A stretch of 61,527 nt of DNA from Xylanimonas cellulosilytica (GCA_001072465.1 JVKM01000038.1:1-61527); one strand, 5' to 3'. Positions 25,309 to 35,532 are shown, numbered from the stretch's first letter. Program-made: numbers and translations. Notes: generated by a model from the letters alone, not told the origin.

Positions 25309-27480
25309 ATGACGACGGATAGCCAGTACTCATGGCCGCGCTTTTTTATGGAACTAGCGGACAAACTGCTTGCCTTCAAGGATGATCGGCAGGCTCTTAT
25401 TGCGATGTTGCAGCATGTCTACACCGACATCGGTATGACTCTGCCGACGCTCGACTCAGGCGGCATCCCGACAGATATTGATCCTTTCACGGTCTACGGC
25501 CTCTTCAATCGAGGCCTCACAGACAATAAGCGCCGGGCGGTTGCTCTCGGAATTGGTGGCGCTCTCGGCGTGCAGGCCCCTCTGCATGATGATTTTGTCG
25601 GGGTCCCCGTCCTGCTCAACATCAACGCGACCTTCTACGACCAGGTGCGTCGGGACGAAGGGGATATTGAAAGGCTGTGGGACTTGTTTGTGGTTGCGCT
25701 GGCCTACGCGGATCAGCCGACCGAACAGACAGAGGCAGTGTTCCGTCACGCCTACGATGCAGTCCTTCAACAGCGCCATGCTAGCTGGAACGTCACGATG
25801 GGACTCTTCTGGATTCGCCCATACGCCTACGTCAACCTGAGCTCGCGAGACCGCTGGTTCCTCGCGCTGCCCGACCGGATGCCTTCATCGGTTCGTTCTG
25901 TGCTGGCGTCGATAAAGAAAGTGCCCGGATCTGCTGAATACCTGCGGATTCGCGACAGCATTCTGTCGGTGTTGAAATCCGGAACCTACGAGTACTCATC
26001 CTTCCCCGAGCTTTCGGCATACGCGTGGCGCGTTTCCGAACAGGTCAACCGTGAGAAAAAAGACTCTGACAAAGAGAAGGAAGAAGTTACCCAGGAGGCT
26101 GCCCTGGGGGACGCCGACGTGGAGACCGTTCGCTATTGGCTCTACGCCCCCGGTCGGGGCGCCTGCATGTGGGATGAGTTCTACTCGCGCGGAATCATGG
26201 GACTGGCATGGGGCGAGATTGGGGATCTGACCGCCTATGCGCATAAGGAAGATCTGAAGGCACAGATGCTCCAGACCTATCCCGAAAACGGTACCCAGAA
26301 GAACGACATCCACGCCCTGTGGCAGTTTGCGAACGAGATGAAGCCGGGCGATGTCGTTTTCGTGAAGAAGGGACGTTCAGAGATTCTCGGGCGAGGAATT
26401 GTTGCGGGTGACTACGTCTACGATCCGGAGGGCGGCCACTACCCGAACTGTCGGGAGGTCCGCTGGACGTCCGCAGGAAACTGGCCAATCGACGAACGAC
26501 TGGCAATGAAGACCCTCACCGAGATCACCGACTACCCTGAACTCCTTTCTCGCATTGAGACGTTCTTCGAGGACAGTGACGATGACGTTGAGAGCGAAGA
26601 ACCACTTGTAATCTTCCCGGAGTACTCCGCCCGGCAATTCCTCGACGAGGTCTACATGGGCGAGGAACGCTACGACGCGATCGTGGGCCTGCTGCGCGCG
26701 AAGAAGAACATCATCATGCAGGGAGCGCCTGGCGTAGGAAAGACCTACGCCGCCAAGCGCCTCGCCTACTCGATGATGGGCGTCAAGGATGCCTCGCGCG
26801 TCATGCTGGTCCAATTCCACCAGAGCTACTCCTACGAGGACTTCATCGAGGGATACCGGCCCTCCAGCGCGGGATTTGAGCTTGTCAAGGGTGGCTTCTA
26901 CTCCTTCTGCAAGAAGGCAGCCGATGACGAGGAGAACGCATACTTCTTCATCATCGACGAGATCAACCGCGGCAACCTCTCCAAGATCTTCGGCGAGCTG
27001 TTCATGCTCATCGAGAGCGACAAACGCGGACCGAAGAACAAACTTCAGCTCCTCTACTCGCGCGAGCTCTTCTACGTGCCTCGCAACGTCCACATTATCG
27101 GGATGATGAACACGGCAGACCGCAGCCTCGCCATGCTCGACTATGCGCTGCGCCGCCGTTTTGCCTTCGTGGAACTGCGCCCCGCTTTCGGCTCCGACGG
27201 CTTCCGCGAGTACTGCTCCGGCCTCGATAATCCGAGGTTCGAGGCCCTGGTGCGCGAGGTGGAATCCCTCAACCGTGCGATCGCCGAGGACGAGTCTCTC
27301 GGCGAGGGCTTCTGCATCGGACATAGCTACTTCTGCAACATGGAAGCCGACTCCTGCACCGACGCGACCCTGGCCTCGATCGTGGACTACGAGCTCATCC
27401 CGATGCTCAAGGAATACTGGTTCGACGAGCCCAGCAAGGTTCGCGAATGGAGCGACAGGCTGCGCAGGTCGCTGCGGTGA
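25309..27480 (+). CDS. mcrB: McrB-type AAA+ restriction subunit with EVE-like domain
   Basis: 723-residue motor subunit of a McrBC modified-cytosine restriction system. Region 1-250 is an N-terminal domain seen in McrB-like proteins (IDPFTVYGLFNRGLTDNKRR). Residues ~265-420 look like an EVE/PUA-type modified-base reader (VRYWLYAPGRGACMWDEFY; GDVVFVKKGRSEILGRGIV). The AAA+ GTPase-type domain has Walker A GAPGVGKTY (about residue 472), Walker B FFIIDEINRGNLSKIFGE and MMNTADRS, then ALRRRFAFVEL. mcrC overlaps its stop by GTGA. It is likely to recognise modified cytosine in invading DNA; exact specificity is unknown. Confidence 0.9.
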   Translation: MTTDSQYSWPRFFMELADKLLAFKDDRQALIAMLQHVYTDIGMTLPTLDSGGIPTDIDPFTVYGLFNRGLTDNKRRAVALGIGGALGVQAPLHDDFVGVPVLLNINATFYDQVRRDEGDIERLWDLFVVALAYADQPTEQTEAVFRHAYDAVLQQRHASWNVTMGLFWIRPYAYVNLSSRDRWFLALPDRMPSSVRSVLASIKKVPGSAEYLRIRDSILSVLKSGTYEYSSFPELSAYAWRVSEQVNREKKDSDKEKEEVTQEAALGDADVETVRYWLYAPGRGACMWDEFYSRGIMGLAWGEIGDLTAYAHKEDLKAQMLQTYPENGTQKNDIHALWQFANEMKPGDVVFVKKGRSEILGRGIVAGDYVYDPEGGHYPNCREVRWTSAGNWPIDERLAMKTLTEITDYPELLSRIETFFEDSDDDVESEEPLVIFPEYSARQFLDEVYMGEERYDAIVGLLRAKKNIIMQGAPGVGKTYAAKRLAYSMMGVKDASRVMLVQFHQSYSYEDFIEGYRPSSAGFELVKGGFYSFCKKAADDEENAYFFIIDEINRGNLSKIFGELFMLIESDKRGPKNKLQLLYSRELFYVPRNVHIIGMMNTADRSLAMLDYALRRRFAFVELRPAFGSDGFREYCSGLDNPRFEALVREVESLNRAIAEDESLGEGFCIGHSYFCNMEADSCTDATLASIVDYELIPMLKEYWFDEPSKVREWSDRLRRSLR

Positions 27481-28532
27481 TTCGAGTCCGCAACGTCTTC
27501 CACATGCTCGCCTACGCCTTCTCGGCGCTGCGCGAGCAAGGCTACCGCGCCGTGGCCACGGAGGACTTCGACAACGCCGCCGAGCTGTGCGCCGCCATCC
27601 TTGAGCGTGGCGTGTCCCTGCAACTCAAACGAGGCCTCGGGCAGGAGTACGTGAACCGGACCGAAGCCCGCTCATCCCTGCGCGGCAAAATCGAGGTCAC
27701 AGAGTCCGTGAAATCGCAGGCGATCCTGCGCCGCCAGCTCGTGTGCTCCTACGACGAGTTCAGCGTCGACACGACGATGAACCGGGTCATCAAGGCGACG
27801 GTCGCGCTGCTCGTGCGCTCGGACATTACTAGGGCCCGCAAGAAGAGCCTGAAGAAGCTCATGGTCTTCTTCGCGGACGTACGCGAGATCGACCTGCACA
27901 CGGTCGACTGGAACATGCGATACGACCGCAACAACCGCACTTACCGCATGCTCATGGCGGTGTGCTGGCTCGTCGTCAAGGGCCTCCTCCAAACCCAGAG
28001 CGACGGCAGCGTGCGCATGATGGATTTCTTCGACGAGCAGCGCATGAGCCGCCTGTATGAGAAGTTCATCCTCGAGTACTACCGTAAGGAACATCCGCAT
28101 GTGAACGCCAGCGCCTCCTTCATCGACTGGGCGCTCGATGACGGGGCTTCGGACGGGCTACCCACCATGCGCAGCGACATCACGCTGAGCGCTCGCGGCC
28201 GCGTGCTCATCATCGACGCGAAGTACTACGCGTCCACGATGCAGAGCAACTTCGACAAGAGGACCGTGCACTCGGGGAACCTCTATCAGATCTTCGCGTA
28301 CGTGAAGAACAAGCAGGCGGCCCTCGAGCGCGCGGGGGAGAGCGTCGAGGTCTCGGGCATGCTCCTCTACGCCGCCACCGACGAGGACATCCAACCCGAT
28401 GCCACCTACCGCATGAGCGGCAACCGCATCAGCGCAACGACGCTCGACCTGGACCGCCCCTTCGAGGAGATTCGCGCGCAGCTGGATGGGATTGCGGCTT
28501 TGCTGACTGCTCCGTCAAGGGTAGGGCCGTAG
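27477..28532 (+). CDS. mcrC: McrC-type nuclease subunit
   Basis: 351-residue nuclease partner of McrB. Start GTG 27477 overlaps the mcrB stop (GTGA) and places the family N-terminus IRVRNVFHMLAYAFSAL at the start; the ATG 30 bases earlier would lengthen it. Central features: RGKIEVTES, CSYDEFSVDTTMNRVIK. The PD-(D/E)xK core is in the C-terminal third: MRSDITLSARGRVLIIDAKYY (Asp near 237, D-A-K near 249). Together McrB and McrC cut DNA between modified sites using GTP. These two and the type I system form a single defence block. Confidence 0.9.
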   Translation: MIRVRNVFHMLAYAFSALREQGYRAVATEDFDNAAELCAAILERGVSLQLKRGLGQEYVNRTEARSSLRGKIEVTESVKSQAILRRQLVCSYDEFSVDTTMNRVIKATVALLVRSDITRARKKSLKKLMVFFADVREIDLHTVDWNMRYDRNNRTYRMLMAVCWLVVKGLLQTQSDGSVRMMDFFDEQRMSRLYEKFILEYYRKEHPHVNASASFIDWALDDGASDGLPTMRSDITLSARGRVLIIDAKYYASTMQSNFDKRTVHSGNLYQIFAYVKNKQAALERAGESVEVSGMLLYAATDEDIQPDATYRMSGNRISATTLDLDRPFEEIRAQLDGIAALLTAPSRVGP

Positions 28533-28622
28533 GATAGATGTCTACGGGTATCCAATGGTACAGGTACGTTGATGGGGCATCCGCATATCTTGGCAATCCC
28601 GTCGGGACAAAGGAGTAAAGGC

Positions 28623-30551
28623 ATGACAAACGAGGCAGCGCGCGCGGCGGCATCCACCACCGCCCGGATCGTGTGGGACACGGCTGACAAGTACCTGCGC
28701 AACGTTGTTGAACCCCAGGAGTACGGTGACTACATCCTGCCGTTCACGGTCCTGCGTCGTCTCGAGTGTCTGTTAGAGGACACGAAGGAAGACGTCATTG
28801 AGTTCGTCGAGGCGTGTAGTGGGATGCCTCCGATCCTTATCGATATCGCGGTCGCCGAGCGTTTTGGCTTGAGTTTCTATAACGTCTCCCCGTTGAGCCT
28901 GGCGAGCATCGCGTCGGTGGATGACAACGTGGACAAGGCGCTGCTCAGCTACGTCAACGGTTTCTCGCACAACATCACGGACATTTGGACCGCGTTCGAG
29001 TTCCCAAAGCTGGTTGAAAAGCTTAGCGAGGCGAATCGCCTGCTGGAAGTGGTTAAGCATTTCTCGACGCTGTCTCTGGGATCGACGAGCGTTGAGGACT
29101 CGACGATGGGTGACATCTTCGAGGACGTCATGTACCGGGCCTTCGATAAGAAGGGGAAGGCTGCGGGTGCTTTCTATACGCCGCGTGACGCGATCAAGCT
29201 GATGGTTGATGTGCTTTTCGCTGCCGATGCTGAGTCGCTTGCGGGGGAGGACGTGCTGCGCTCGATTTATGATCCGACAGCAGGTTCGGGTGGAATGCTG
29301 TTGGTCGCACAGGAGGCGCTGCGACAGTTGAATCCTGGTGTCAAGGTGACAGTTTATGGCCAGGAGATGATGCCTTCCGCCTACGCTCTGGGCAAAGCTG
29401 ACCTCCTCATCCAAGGTGGGCGTCCGGATGCGATCCTGAAGGGTGACACACTCCTGGAAGATCTGCACGCGGACAAGACCTTCGACTACGTCCTGTCTAA
29501 TCCGCCGTTTGGCGGCGACTGGGAGGTGGAGCAGGAGTCAGTGAAGGAGCAGGCGCAGGTACCGGGTTCTCGTTTTAGTCACGGGCTGCCGAAGCAGTCG
29601 GATGGCCAGATGTTGTTCCTGTGTCATTGCGCGTCGAAGCTGAGTCCGTCGGGTGGGCGTGCAGCTGTGGTGTCGAACGCGTCGCCACTGTTTAGCTCTG
29701 ACTTGGGGTCGAATTCGATCCGCCAGTGGCTCTTCGATGAGGACCTCATTGATGCAATTATTGCTTTGCCGACGCGGATGTTCTACGGCACGGATATCGC
29801 GACGTATGTCTGGATCCTGGATAACGACAAGCCTCTCAAGCGTCGCGGAAAGATCCAGCTGCTTGACGCATCTTCTCTGTGGGAGCCAATGCGCAAGGGA
29901 ATGGGCGATAAGCGACGCGAGATGAGCGAGGCGAACCGCGAGGCTGTGGTGCAGGCCTATCAGCGTTTCGAGGAATCGGAGATTTCGCAGATCCTGACGC
30001 CGCGGGATTTCATGTTCCGGGACGTGCCCGTGTTCAAGCAGGCGCGGTTGGCGGCGCGCTTTTCGGACGAGGCCGTGGACGCGTTGCGTGGTCGCCGCGA
30101 CTTCAGCGAGACCTTGGTTCGTGTGGTGCGAGGCCTGGATGGGGCTGAGTGGAACGAGCTGCCCGAGCGGATACGGGCTGCGGCGAAGGCGGAGGGCATC
30201 AAGGCGCCGGTGGGACTCGTCGACGCCGTCATGAAGGCGATGGCTGTCCCGGACGAGAACGCGCCCTTGGCTGTGGATCGCAAGGGGACTCCCGTCCTGG
30301 CGGACGGCTGGAAGATCGTGGAGCGTGTCCCGGTAATGGAAGATGTGGACGAGCATATGGCTGCCGAGGTGTTGCCCTACGTATCCGATGCCACTTGGGA
30401 TGTGTCCAAGGCGAAGGAAGGGAATGAGATTCCCTTCAGCCGTATGTTTTATGTACCCGAGGAGCCGCGCCCTCTGTCGGAGATCGACGCGGACGTGCAG
30501 CGCATCATGGGCGAACTGAGGGAGATGTTCGAGGAGGTTAGCAGAGGATGA
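28623..30551 (+). CDS. hsdM: Type I restriction-modification methyltransferase subunit
   Basis: 642-residue N6-adenine methyltransferase. Start ATG 28623 behind AAGGAG (28610-28615). The N-terminal HsdM_N helix bundle (ARIVWDTADKYLRNVV; DYILPFTVLRRLECLL) precedes the SAM motif DPTAGSGGMLL (about residue 218) and the catalytic NPPFGGDW (about residue 293). It methylates one adenine on each strand of the site chosen by HsdS, protecting host DNA. It overlaps hsdS by ATGA at 30548, so the subunits are translated together. A 90-base gap separates it from mcrC. Confidence 0.96.
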   Translation: MTNEAARAAASTTARIVWDTADKYLRNVVEPQEYGDYILPFTVLRRLECLLEDTKEDVIEFVEACSGMPPILIDIAVAERFGLSFYNVSPLSLASIASVDDNVDKALLSYVNGFSHNITDIWTAFEFPKLVEKLSEANRLLEVVKHFSTLSLGSTSVEDSTMGDIFEDVMYRAFDKKGKAAGAFYTPRDAIKLMVDVLFAADAESLAGEDVLRSIYDPTAGSGGMLLVAQEALRQLNPGVKVTVYGQEMMPSAYALGKADLLIQGGRPDAILKGDTLLEDLHADKTFDYVLSNPPFGGDWEVEQESVKEQAQVPGSRFSHGLPKQSDGQMLFLCHCASKLSPSGGRAAVVSNASPLFSSDLGSNSIRQWLFDEDLIDAIIALPTRMFYGTDIATYVWILDNDKPLKRRGKIQLLDASSLWEPMRKGMGDKRREMSEANREAVVQAYQRFEESEISQILTPRDFMFRDVPVFKQARLAARFSDEAVDALRGRRDFSETLVRVVRGLDGAEWNELPERIRAAAKAEGIKAPVGLVDAVMKAMAVPDENAPLAVDRKGTPVLADGWKIVERVPVMEDVDEHMAAEVLPYVSDATWDVSKAKEGNEIPFSRMFYVPEEPRPLSEIDADVQRIMGELREMFEEVSRG

Positions 30552-31759
30552 TTCTTACGGATTGGCTTGATGAAATACCTGACGATTGGGAATGCGTGCC
30601 TGCCTGGTCGCTATTTTCTGAGCGAATCGAAAAAGCTGAACCGGGAGATGTTCATTTGACTCCTTCTCAGGCGCATGGGGTCTTGCCGCAGACTGAATAT
30701 ATGGAGATTACTGGCAGTCGTGTCGTTTTGAATCTTACTGGCGCAGACAATATGAAAGCCGTGCATGAAGGTGACTTTATTTGCCATCTCCGTAGTTTTC
30801 AGGGAGGCCTTGAGCAATCCCTGCTTCGCGGAAAAGTGAGCCAGGCATACACCGTATTGTGCCCCTCTGTGCAGGTATATGGTGGCTATTTTCGTCACCT
30901 TGTAAAGTCGCGTATTTTTATTGAACAGCTCAATAATCTGACAGACCAGCTTCGCGACGGCCAGACAATTAACTATGCGCGATTTGCTCGTATGGGTCTC
31001 CCCTTGCCCCCTTTTGAAAGTCAGCGAGCAATTTCTCAGTACCTTGATCGTGAAATCAATGAGATCGACGCGATGTCGGCCAAGCTTGACGAGCTAGCGG
31101 AGACGTTGGTACAGCGCCGGAAGCAGGCGATCCAAAGCTCAGTGTGTTCCTTGCACAGTATCAGCATTGGACTGATGCTTGAGGTCAAGCTGGGGAAGAT
31201 GCTCCAAATGAAGCCGAAGTCCCCGGCCGACCGCCTACAGCCCTACCTTCGCGCCGCTCACATTCAACCTGGAGGACGACTTAACCTTGCGGCCGACACT
31301 AAGGAGATGTATTTCTCCGAGCCTGAAGCTGAGGCTCTCAGCCTACGCGCGGGCGACGCGGTCATTGTGGAAGGCGGTGCTGGATTTGGACGTGCCGCCT
31401 ATCTGGTAGAGGATATGCCCGGCTGGGGCTTCCAGAACTCGATCATTCGCCTGCGCGGAGCGAGTGCTGATAGCCGATATGTGGTCTACGCGCTCCAAGC
31501 GGCCCTCGACTCAGGAGAAATTGCTGTGGCCTGCAACGTTGCTACCTTCGCGCATTTCACTGCGGAAAAGGTTGAAGGTTTCCGCGTTCCCTACCACGGT
31601 ACGGACGAACATCAACGTATCGCCGACCACCTCGACGAGGTTACCGGCAGGATCGATGCCATGCTTGCGAAGATTGATGAACTCAAGGCGCTCCTCGTCG
31701 GGCGGCGGGCCGCGCTCATCACTGACGTCGTTACTGGACGGAAGAAGATACCCTCATGA
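30548..31759 (+). CDS. hsdS: Type I restriction-modification specificity subunit
   Basis: 403-residue DNA recognition subunit. It has two target recognition domains: TRD1 (residues ~1-165) ending in the conserved helix QYLDREINEIDAMSAKLDEL, and TRD2 (~195-355) ending in DEVTGRIDAMLAKIDELKALL. The two long helices set the spacing between the half sites. TRD1 is visibly richer in A and T than its neighbours, as expected for a swapped recognition domain. No second partial hsdS or inverted repeat is nearby, so site-switching by inversion is not evident. ATGA overlaps link it to hsdM and hsdR. Confidence 0.93.
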   Translation: MILTDWLDEIPDDWECVPAWSLFSERIEKAEPGDVHLTPSQAHGVLPQTEYMEITGSRVVLNLTGADNMKAVHEGDFICHLRSFQGGLEQSLLRGKVSQAYTVLCPSVQVYGGYFRHLVKSRIFIEQLNNLTDQLRDGQTINYARFARMGLPLPPFESQRAISQYLDREINEIDAMSAKLDELAETLVQRRKQAIQSSVCSLHSISIGLMLEVKLGKMLQMKPKSPADRLQPYLRAAHIQPGGRLNLAADTKEMYFSEPEAEALSLRAGDAVIVEGGAGFGRAAYLVEDMPGWGFQNSIIRLRGASADSRYVVYALQAALDSGEIAVACNVATFAHFTAEKVEGFRVPYHGTDEHQRIADHLDEVTGRIDAMLAKIDELKALLVGRRAALITDVVTGRKKIPS

Positions 31760-34700
31760 GCCACGCGCAAATCCTCGAATACGAATTCGAATCCAACATC
31801 TGCTCCGAACTGGGCGAGCGCGGCTGGCTCTACCAGGATGACGGGGATACCGATGCCGCAGGCTGGGACGAGGGCCTTGCCCTTGTTCCCGGGGACGTTC
31901 TCCACTGGTTGGCTACCCAGTACCCGGACGAATATGAGAAAGCGATTCCCGCCGATCTTACGGGCCGTCCCCGGGATACCGCCGAACGAGCGCTACTGAC
32001 CCATCTGACGAAGGAACTGAGCAAGACAAGCCGCATTGATACCACCACCGGGAAAACCGTGGGTGGTCTGCTTGGCGTGCTGCGTACCGGCTTCACCTAT
32101 GCGCAGGTCGGTCGCCCCGCCGCGAAATTCGGTCCCATGATCGTCTTCCCGCCTGCGCGCCCTGAGCTGATCGACGTCTCCGAGGCCTCGGATGCCGTGC
32201 GCCTGCGCATCATGCGTCAGGTCCGCTTTGACATAACCACCAACGAAACCATCGACGTCGTACTGTGCGCTAACGGTATTCCTGTGGTCACGATGGAACT
32301 CAAGACCGACAATACGCAGTCTGTCAACCATGCCATCGGCCAGTATAAAAATGACCGGAAGCCCGGTCCTAAGCGACCTCTCCTTGCACCTGGCCGTGTG
32401 CTTGTCCACTTTGCTGTTTCCAATGACCTCGTCTTCATGACGACCAAACTGGCCGGTGAAAACACGGTTTTCCTCCCCTTCAACCAAGGGAACAATGGGC
32501 ACGAAGGAAACCCACCTTCTGCGACAGGATCGCCCTCCAACTACCTGTGGCGTGACATCCTCTCCCGCACAAGTTTCATGCGAATCCTCAAGGATTACGC
32601 GCTGTTTGAGCCCGGCCGAGGCGCCAAGAAGAACGATGGGCGTCTGGTATTCCCGCGCTTCCACCAACTGCGCGCTGTGGAACGCATCATCAGCGATATT
32701 GAAACTAAAGGACCCGGCGGGCGCTACCTGATTTGGCACTCCGCGGGTTCTGGTAAAACAAAGACCATTGCCTGGCTCAGCCATCGCCTCATCCGTCATG
32801 TCGACTCCGAAGCACACGCCACCTTCGACTCCGTCATTGTCGTCACCGACCGCACTGTCCTCGACGAGAACATCCGAGGCGACATGGGCCTTGTCCAATC
32901 CTCCAAGGGATTGGTCGTCACTGTCGGTGAGAAATCAGGCGCAAAGTCACCGCAACTGAAGAAAGCCCTTATCGAAGGTGACCACATCATCACCTGTACA
33001 CTTCAGACCTTCCCTGAGGTCATGAAGCTCATTGAAGACACCTCTGAACTGCGTGGACGTAACTGGGCGGTTGTTGCTGACGAAGCGCATTCGTCTCAAT
33101 CGGGGTCCAGTGCCCGGGGTCTCAAAGCGCTCCTTGCCGATATTGACGTAGAAGACCCCGAGAATGTGAGCGCCGACGAGCTACTCGCTGCCAAAGACTC
33201 GGCAATCGCTGCATCCAGCAACATCACCTTTATCGCACTTACCGCGACTCCAAAGGCCAAGACCCTGCGCCTGTTTGGAGAGCAGGATGAAGATGGCAAC
33301 TGGCGAGCTTTCGATACCTACACCATGGCTCAGGCCATCGAAGAAGGCTTCATTCTCGACGTGCTGACCAACTACTCGACGTATGACATGTTCCTGCGCG
33401 TCAAGAACGAGCTTGAGAATTCGGAGGAAGAGACACTCGTCGATACGGGCCATGCTGTTACCGCAATCGTGCAATTTGCCCGACTGCACCCCACCGCTAT
33501 CGCACAGAAAGTACGGGTTGTTGTTGAGCATTTCCATCGCAACGTCAAACCTCTGCTCACGGGCAGTGCCCGAGCAATGGTGGTTACCAGCTCTCGCATT
33601 GAAGCGTACCGCTGGTTCGAGGCAATGAATGCCTACATCGATAAAGCTGGCTACAGCGGCATCCGTCCTCTTGTCGCCTTCTCGGGATCGCTCGAATCCG
33701 ATGATGGTGAGATCGTCACTGAGGCTTCACTCAATGGGCGAAACGACACCGCGCGCGCCTTCCGAGAGGAGGACTACAAAATCCTCATCGTTGCGAACAA
33801 ATTCCAGACCGGCTTCGACGAGCCTCGTCTCATGGCCATGTACGTGGATAAAAAACTGTCGGGTATTGCGGCAGTGCAGACCTTGTCACGACTCAACCGC
33901 ACCTATCCTGGCAAGACTGCCCCCATGGTTGTGGACTTCCAGAACACCCCGGCCAGTATTCAGGACGACTTCAAGATGTACTACTCGGACGCGCGCGTGG
34001 TCGGGGAAGTCGATCCGAACTCGCTTATTACAATTGCTGAGCGCCTCGATACGGCGGGCATCTACACGATGCAGGAAATGACAGCTGTCGCCGACGCGTA
34101 CCTGAGCGATGCAGGTGGTGAAGCCATCGCCAAGGCTCTGGGACCCATCAAGGGGCGCTGGCAGAGCGAATGGAACCATGCTCGCCGGATCAAAGACAAC
34201 GAACTCAAGGATTCTCTACGCAGCTTCCGCGCCGACACGATCAGCTACCGTAACGCGTGGCAGTTCCTGAGCCAGATCGTGGACTACCAGGACCCGGACC
34301 TGCATAAGCGCGCCATCCTGGCCACGCTCCTATCGCGCAACCTGCATATGGAGGGGAACCAGTATGACGACTCCTACCTCGAGGGTGTTCAGCTCTCCGG
34401 CGTGCAGCTCGTGCCCTCCGCGATCAACGAGGATCACTCCCTTTCTGAGGGCAGCGATGAGGCGATGGGCCTTCCCGGCTTCGACGGTGAATATCGCGGC
34501 AGCCAGACCCCTGCGAAGGGGCCTCTTACTGAAGTCATCGAACGCGTCAACGAGATGTTCCGAGTGAGAAACATTGACGTTGCTGAGGGAAGTGTCGCTG
34601 GTTTTATTAGCACCTTCTGGGGATTCCTGGGTGAGGATGAGGCTGCGCAGGCGATGGCGAAGAACAATAGTCCGAGTCAGCTGAAGGCCTCGGCTGACTT

Positions 34701-34869
34701 CAGTCATGCCGTCGGTATTGCAATGCTTCGTACTTGCCAGGAAAATCAGGAGATCCAGTCATACATGCAGGATCAGTCTTTTCTTCAGAACATCGTCGAG
34801 ATTACGGCGGATGCTCTGCAAGCCCAGCACAGTCGTGACGGCAACTCCTCTGGGAACGTAGCGGAGTAG
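31756..34869 (+). CDS. hsdR: Type I restriction enzyme endonuclease/translocase subunit
   Basis: 1037-residue motor-nuclease. The N-terminal PD-(D/E)xK nuclease shows IDVVLCANGIPVVTMELKTD (Asp and E-x-K near residues 169 and 181). The SF2 translocase has Walker A GSGKTKTIAWL (about residue 331), DEAH at about 442 (VVADEAHSSQSG), TATPKAKTLRLFG, and later FQTGFDEP and QTLSRLNRTYPGK. The C-terminal helical region probably docks to HsdMS. All three hsd genes are intact, so the system looks functional. Confidence 0.96.
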   Translation: MSHAQILEYEFESNICSELGERGWLYQDDGDTDAAGWDEGLALVPGDVLHWLATQYPDEYEKAIPADLTGRPRDTAERALLTHLTKELSKTSRIDTTTGKTVGGLLGVLRTGFTYAQVGRPAAKFGPMIVFPPARPELIDVSEASDAVRLRIMRQVRFDITTNETIDVVLCANGIPVVTMELKTDNTQSVNHAIGQYKNDRKPGPKRPLLAPGRVLVHFAVSNDLVFMTTKLAGENTVFLPFNQGNNGHEGNPPSATGSPSNYLWRDILSRTSFMRILKDYALFEPGRGAKKNDGRLVFPRFHQLRAVERIISDIETKGPGGRYLIWHSAGSGKTKTIAWLSHRLIRHVDSEAHATFDSVIVVTDRTVLDENIRGDMGLVQSSKGLVVTVGEKSGAKSPQLKKALIEGDHIITCTLQTFPEVMKLIEDTSELRGRNWAVVADEAHSSQSGSSARGLKALLADIDVEDPENVSADELLAAKDSAIAASSNITFIALTATPKAKTLRLFGEQDEDGNWRAFDTYTMAQAIEEGFILDVLTNYSTYDMFLRVKNELENSEEETLVDTGHAVTAIVQFARLHPTAIAQKVRVVVEHFHRNVKPLLTGSARAMVVTSSRIEAYRWFEAMNAYIDKAGYSGIRPLVAFSGSLESDDGEIVTEASLNGRNDTARAFREEDYKILIVANKFQTGFDEPRLMAMYVDKKLSGIAAVQTLSRLNRTYPGKTAPMVVDFQNTPASIQDDFKMYYSDARVVGEVDPNSLITIAERLDTAGIYTMQEMTAVADAYLSDAGGEAIAKALGPIKGRWQSEWNHARRIKDNELKDSLRSFRADTISYRNAWQFLSQIVDYQDPDLHKRAILATLLSRNLHMEGNQYDDSYLEGVQLSGVQLVPSAINEDHSLSEGSDEAMGLPGFDGEYRGSQTPAKGPLTEVIERVNEMFRVRNIDVAEGSVAGFISTFWGFLGEDEAAQAMAKNNSPSQLKASADFSHAVGIAMLRTCQENQEIQSYMQDQSFLQNIVEITADALQAQHSRDGNSSGNVAE

Positions 34870-34932
34870 GCAGAGAAGCGGCGCGTCGACGGGCTCGCAT
34901 CGTTGACGCAGCGGACATGAAGGGAACGTGAA

Positions 34933-35532
34933 ATGGGTGCTGTCTGTCAAATTGCTCTGGACATACCACCAGAGATTGTTGATGGTCTCGCGGCAGGAAT
35001 TATGACGCGAAGCGGCAGCGTTGTGCGTAATTCCGCAGGACAGATCGTGGCACACCTGAAGGAAACAGAACTTGGTTCCGACCGTGTAGCAGACAAAATG
35101 GCTAAGGCGGCTGCAGCAGCATGGCGGACGACTCATGGAAAGGTAGTAATCATCGGCTGCGTTTCGTTCCTCAGTGCACGGCTGTGGGTGCTGGGGAAGG
35201 AGCGCTATGAACGGAAACAGAAGAGTCAGCAGCTTATCGATGAGTTCAATGCCGCCTGTAGTAGCTATCTCAATGTCGCGCGCCAAGCTGTGCTGAACGT
35301 GGATGTAATTCATGACCTATCGGCGGTAACTAAGCGGATTCAGGAGCTTCCTTCAAAGGAACGTCCGGTATTTTCTCCTCAGATAGTAGATCTGATCGAG
35401 GAACATACGCGTGAGCTGGCGGAAGCAAATAACGTTGGCTGGAACCCCATCGAATCAACTGATGATGATCTTTTTGCTCGACTTGTCTATTCGCTCGAGA
35501 CTCAGCGTCAGATATTCGACAATGCTGCGTGA
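34933..35532 (+). CDS. Unknown membrane protein downstream of hsdR
   Basis: 199 residues, ATG 34933 behind GAAGGGAACG. Not recognised. A Gly/Ala-rich N-terminal segment (VDGLAAGIMTRSGSVVRNSAGQI) precedes one hydrophobic segment GKVVIIGCVSFLSARLWVLG (about residues 75-94); a charged, mainly helical C-terminal domain follows (RYERKQKSQQLIDEFN; VVDLIEEHTRELAEANN-like). It lies 63 bases after hsdR on the same strand and has the lower GC of the island. It could be a defence accessory or a passenger gene. Confidence 0.65.
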   Translation: MGAVCQIALDIPPEIVDGLAAGIMTRSGSVVRNSAGQIVAHLKETELGSDRVADKMAKAAAAAWRTTHGKVVIIGCVSFLSARLWVLGKERYERKQKSQQLIDEFNAACSSYLNVARQAVLNVDVIHDLSAVTKRIQELPSKERPVFSPQIVDLIEEHTRELAEANNVGWNPIESTDDDLFARLVYSLETQRQIFDNAA

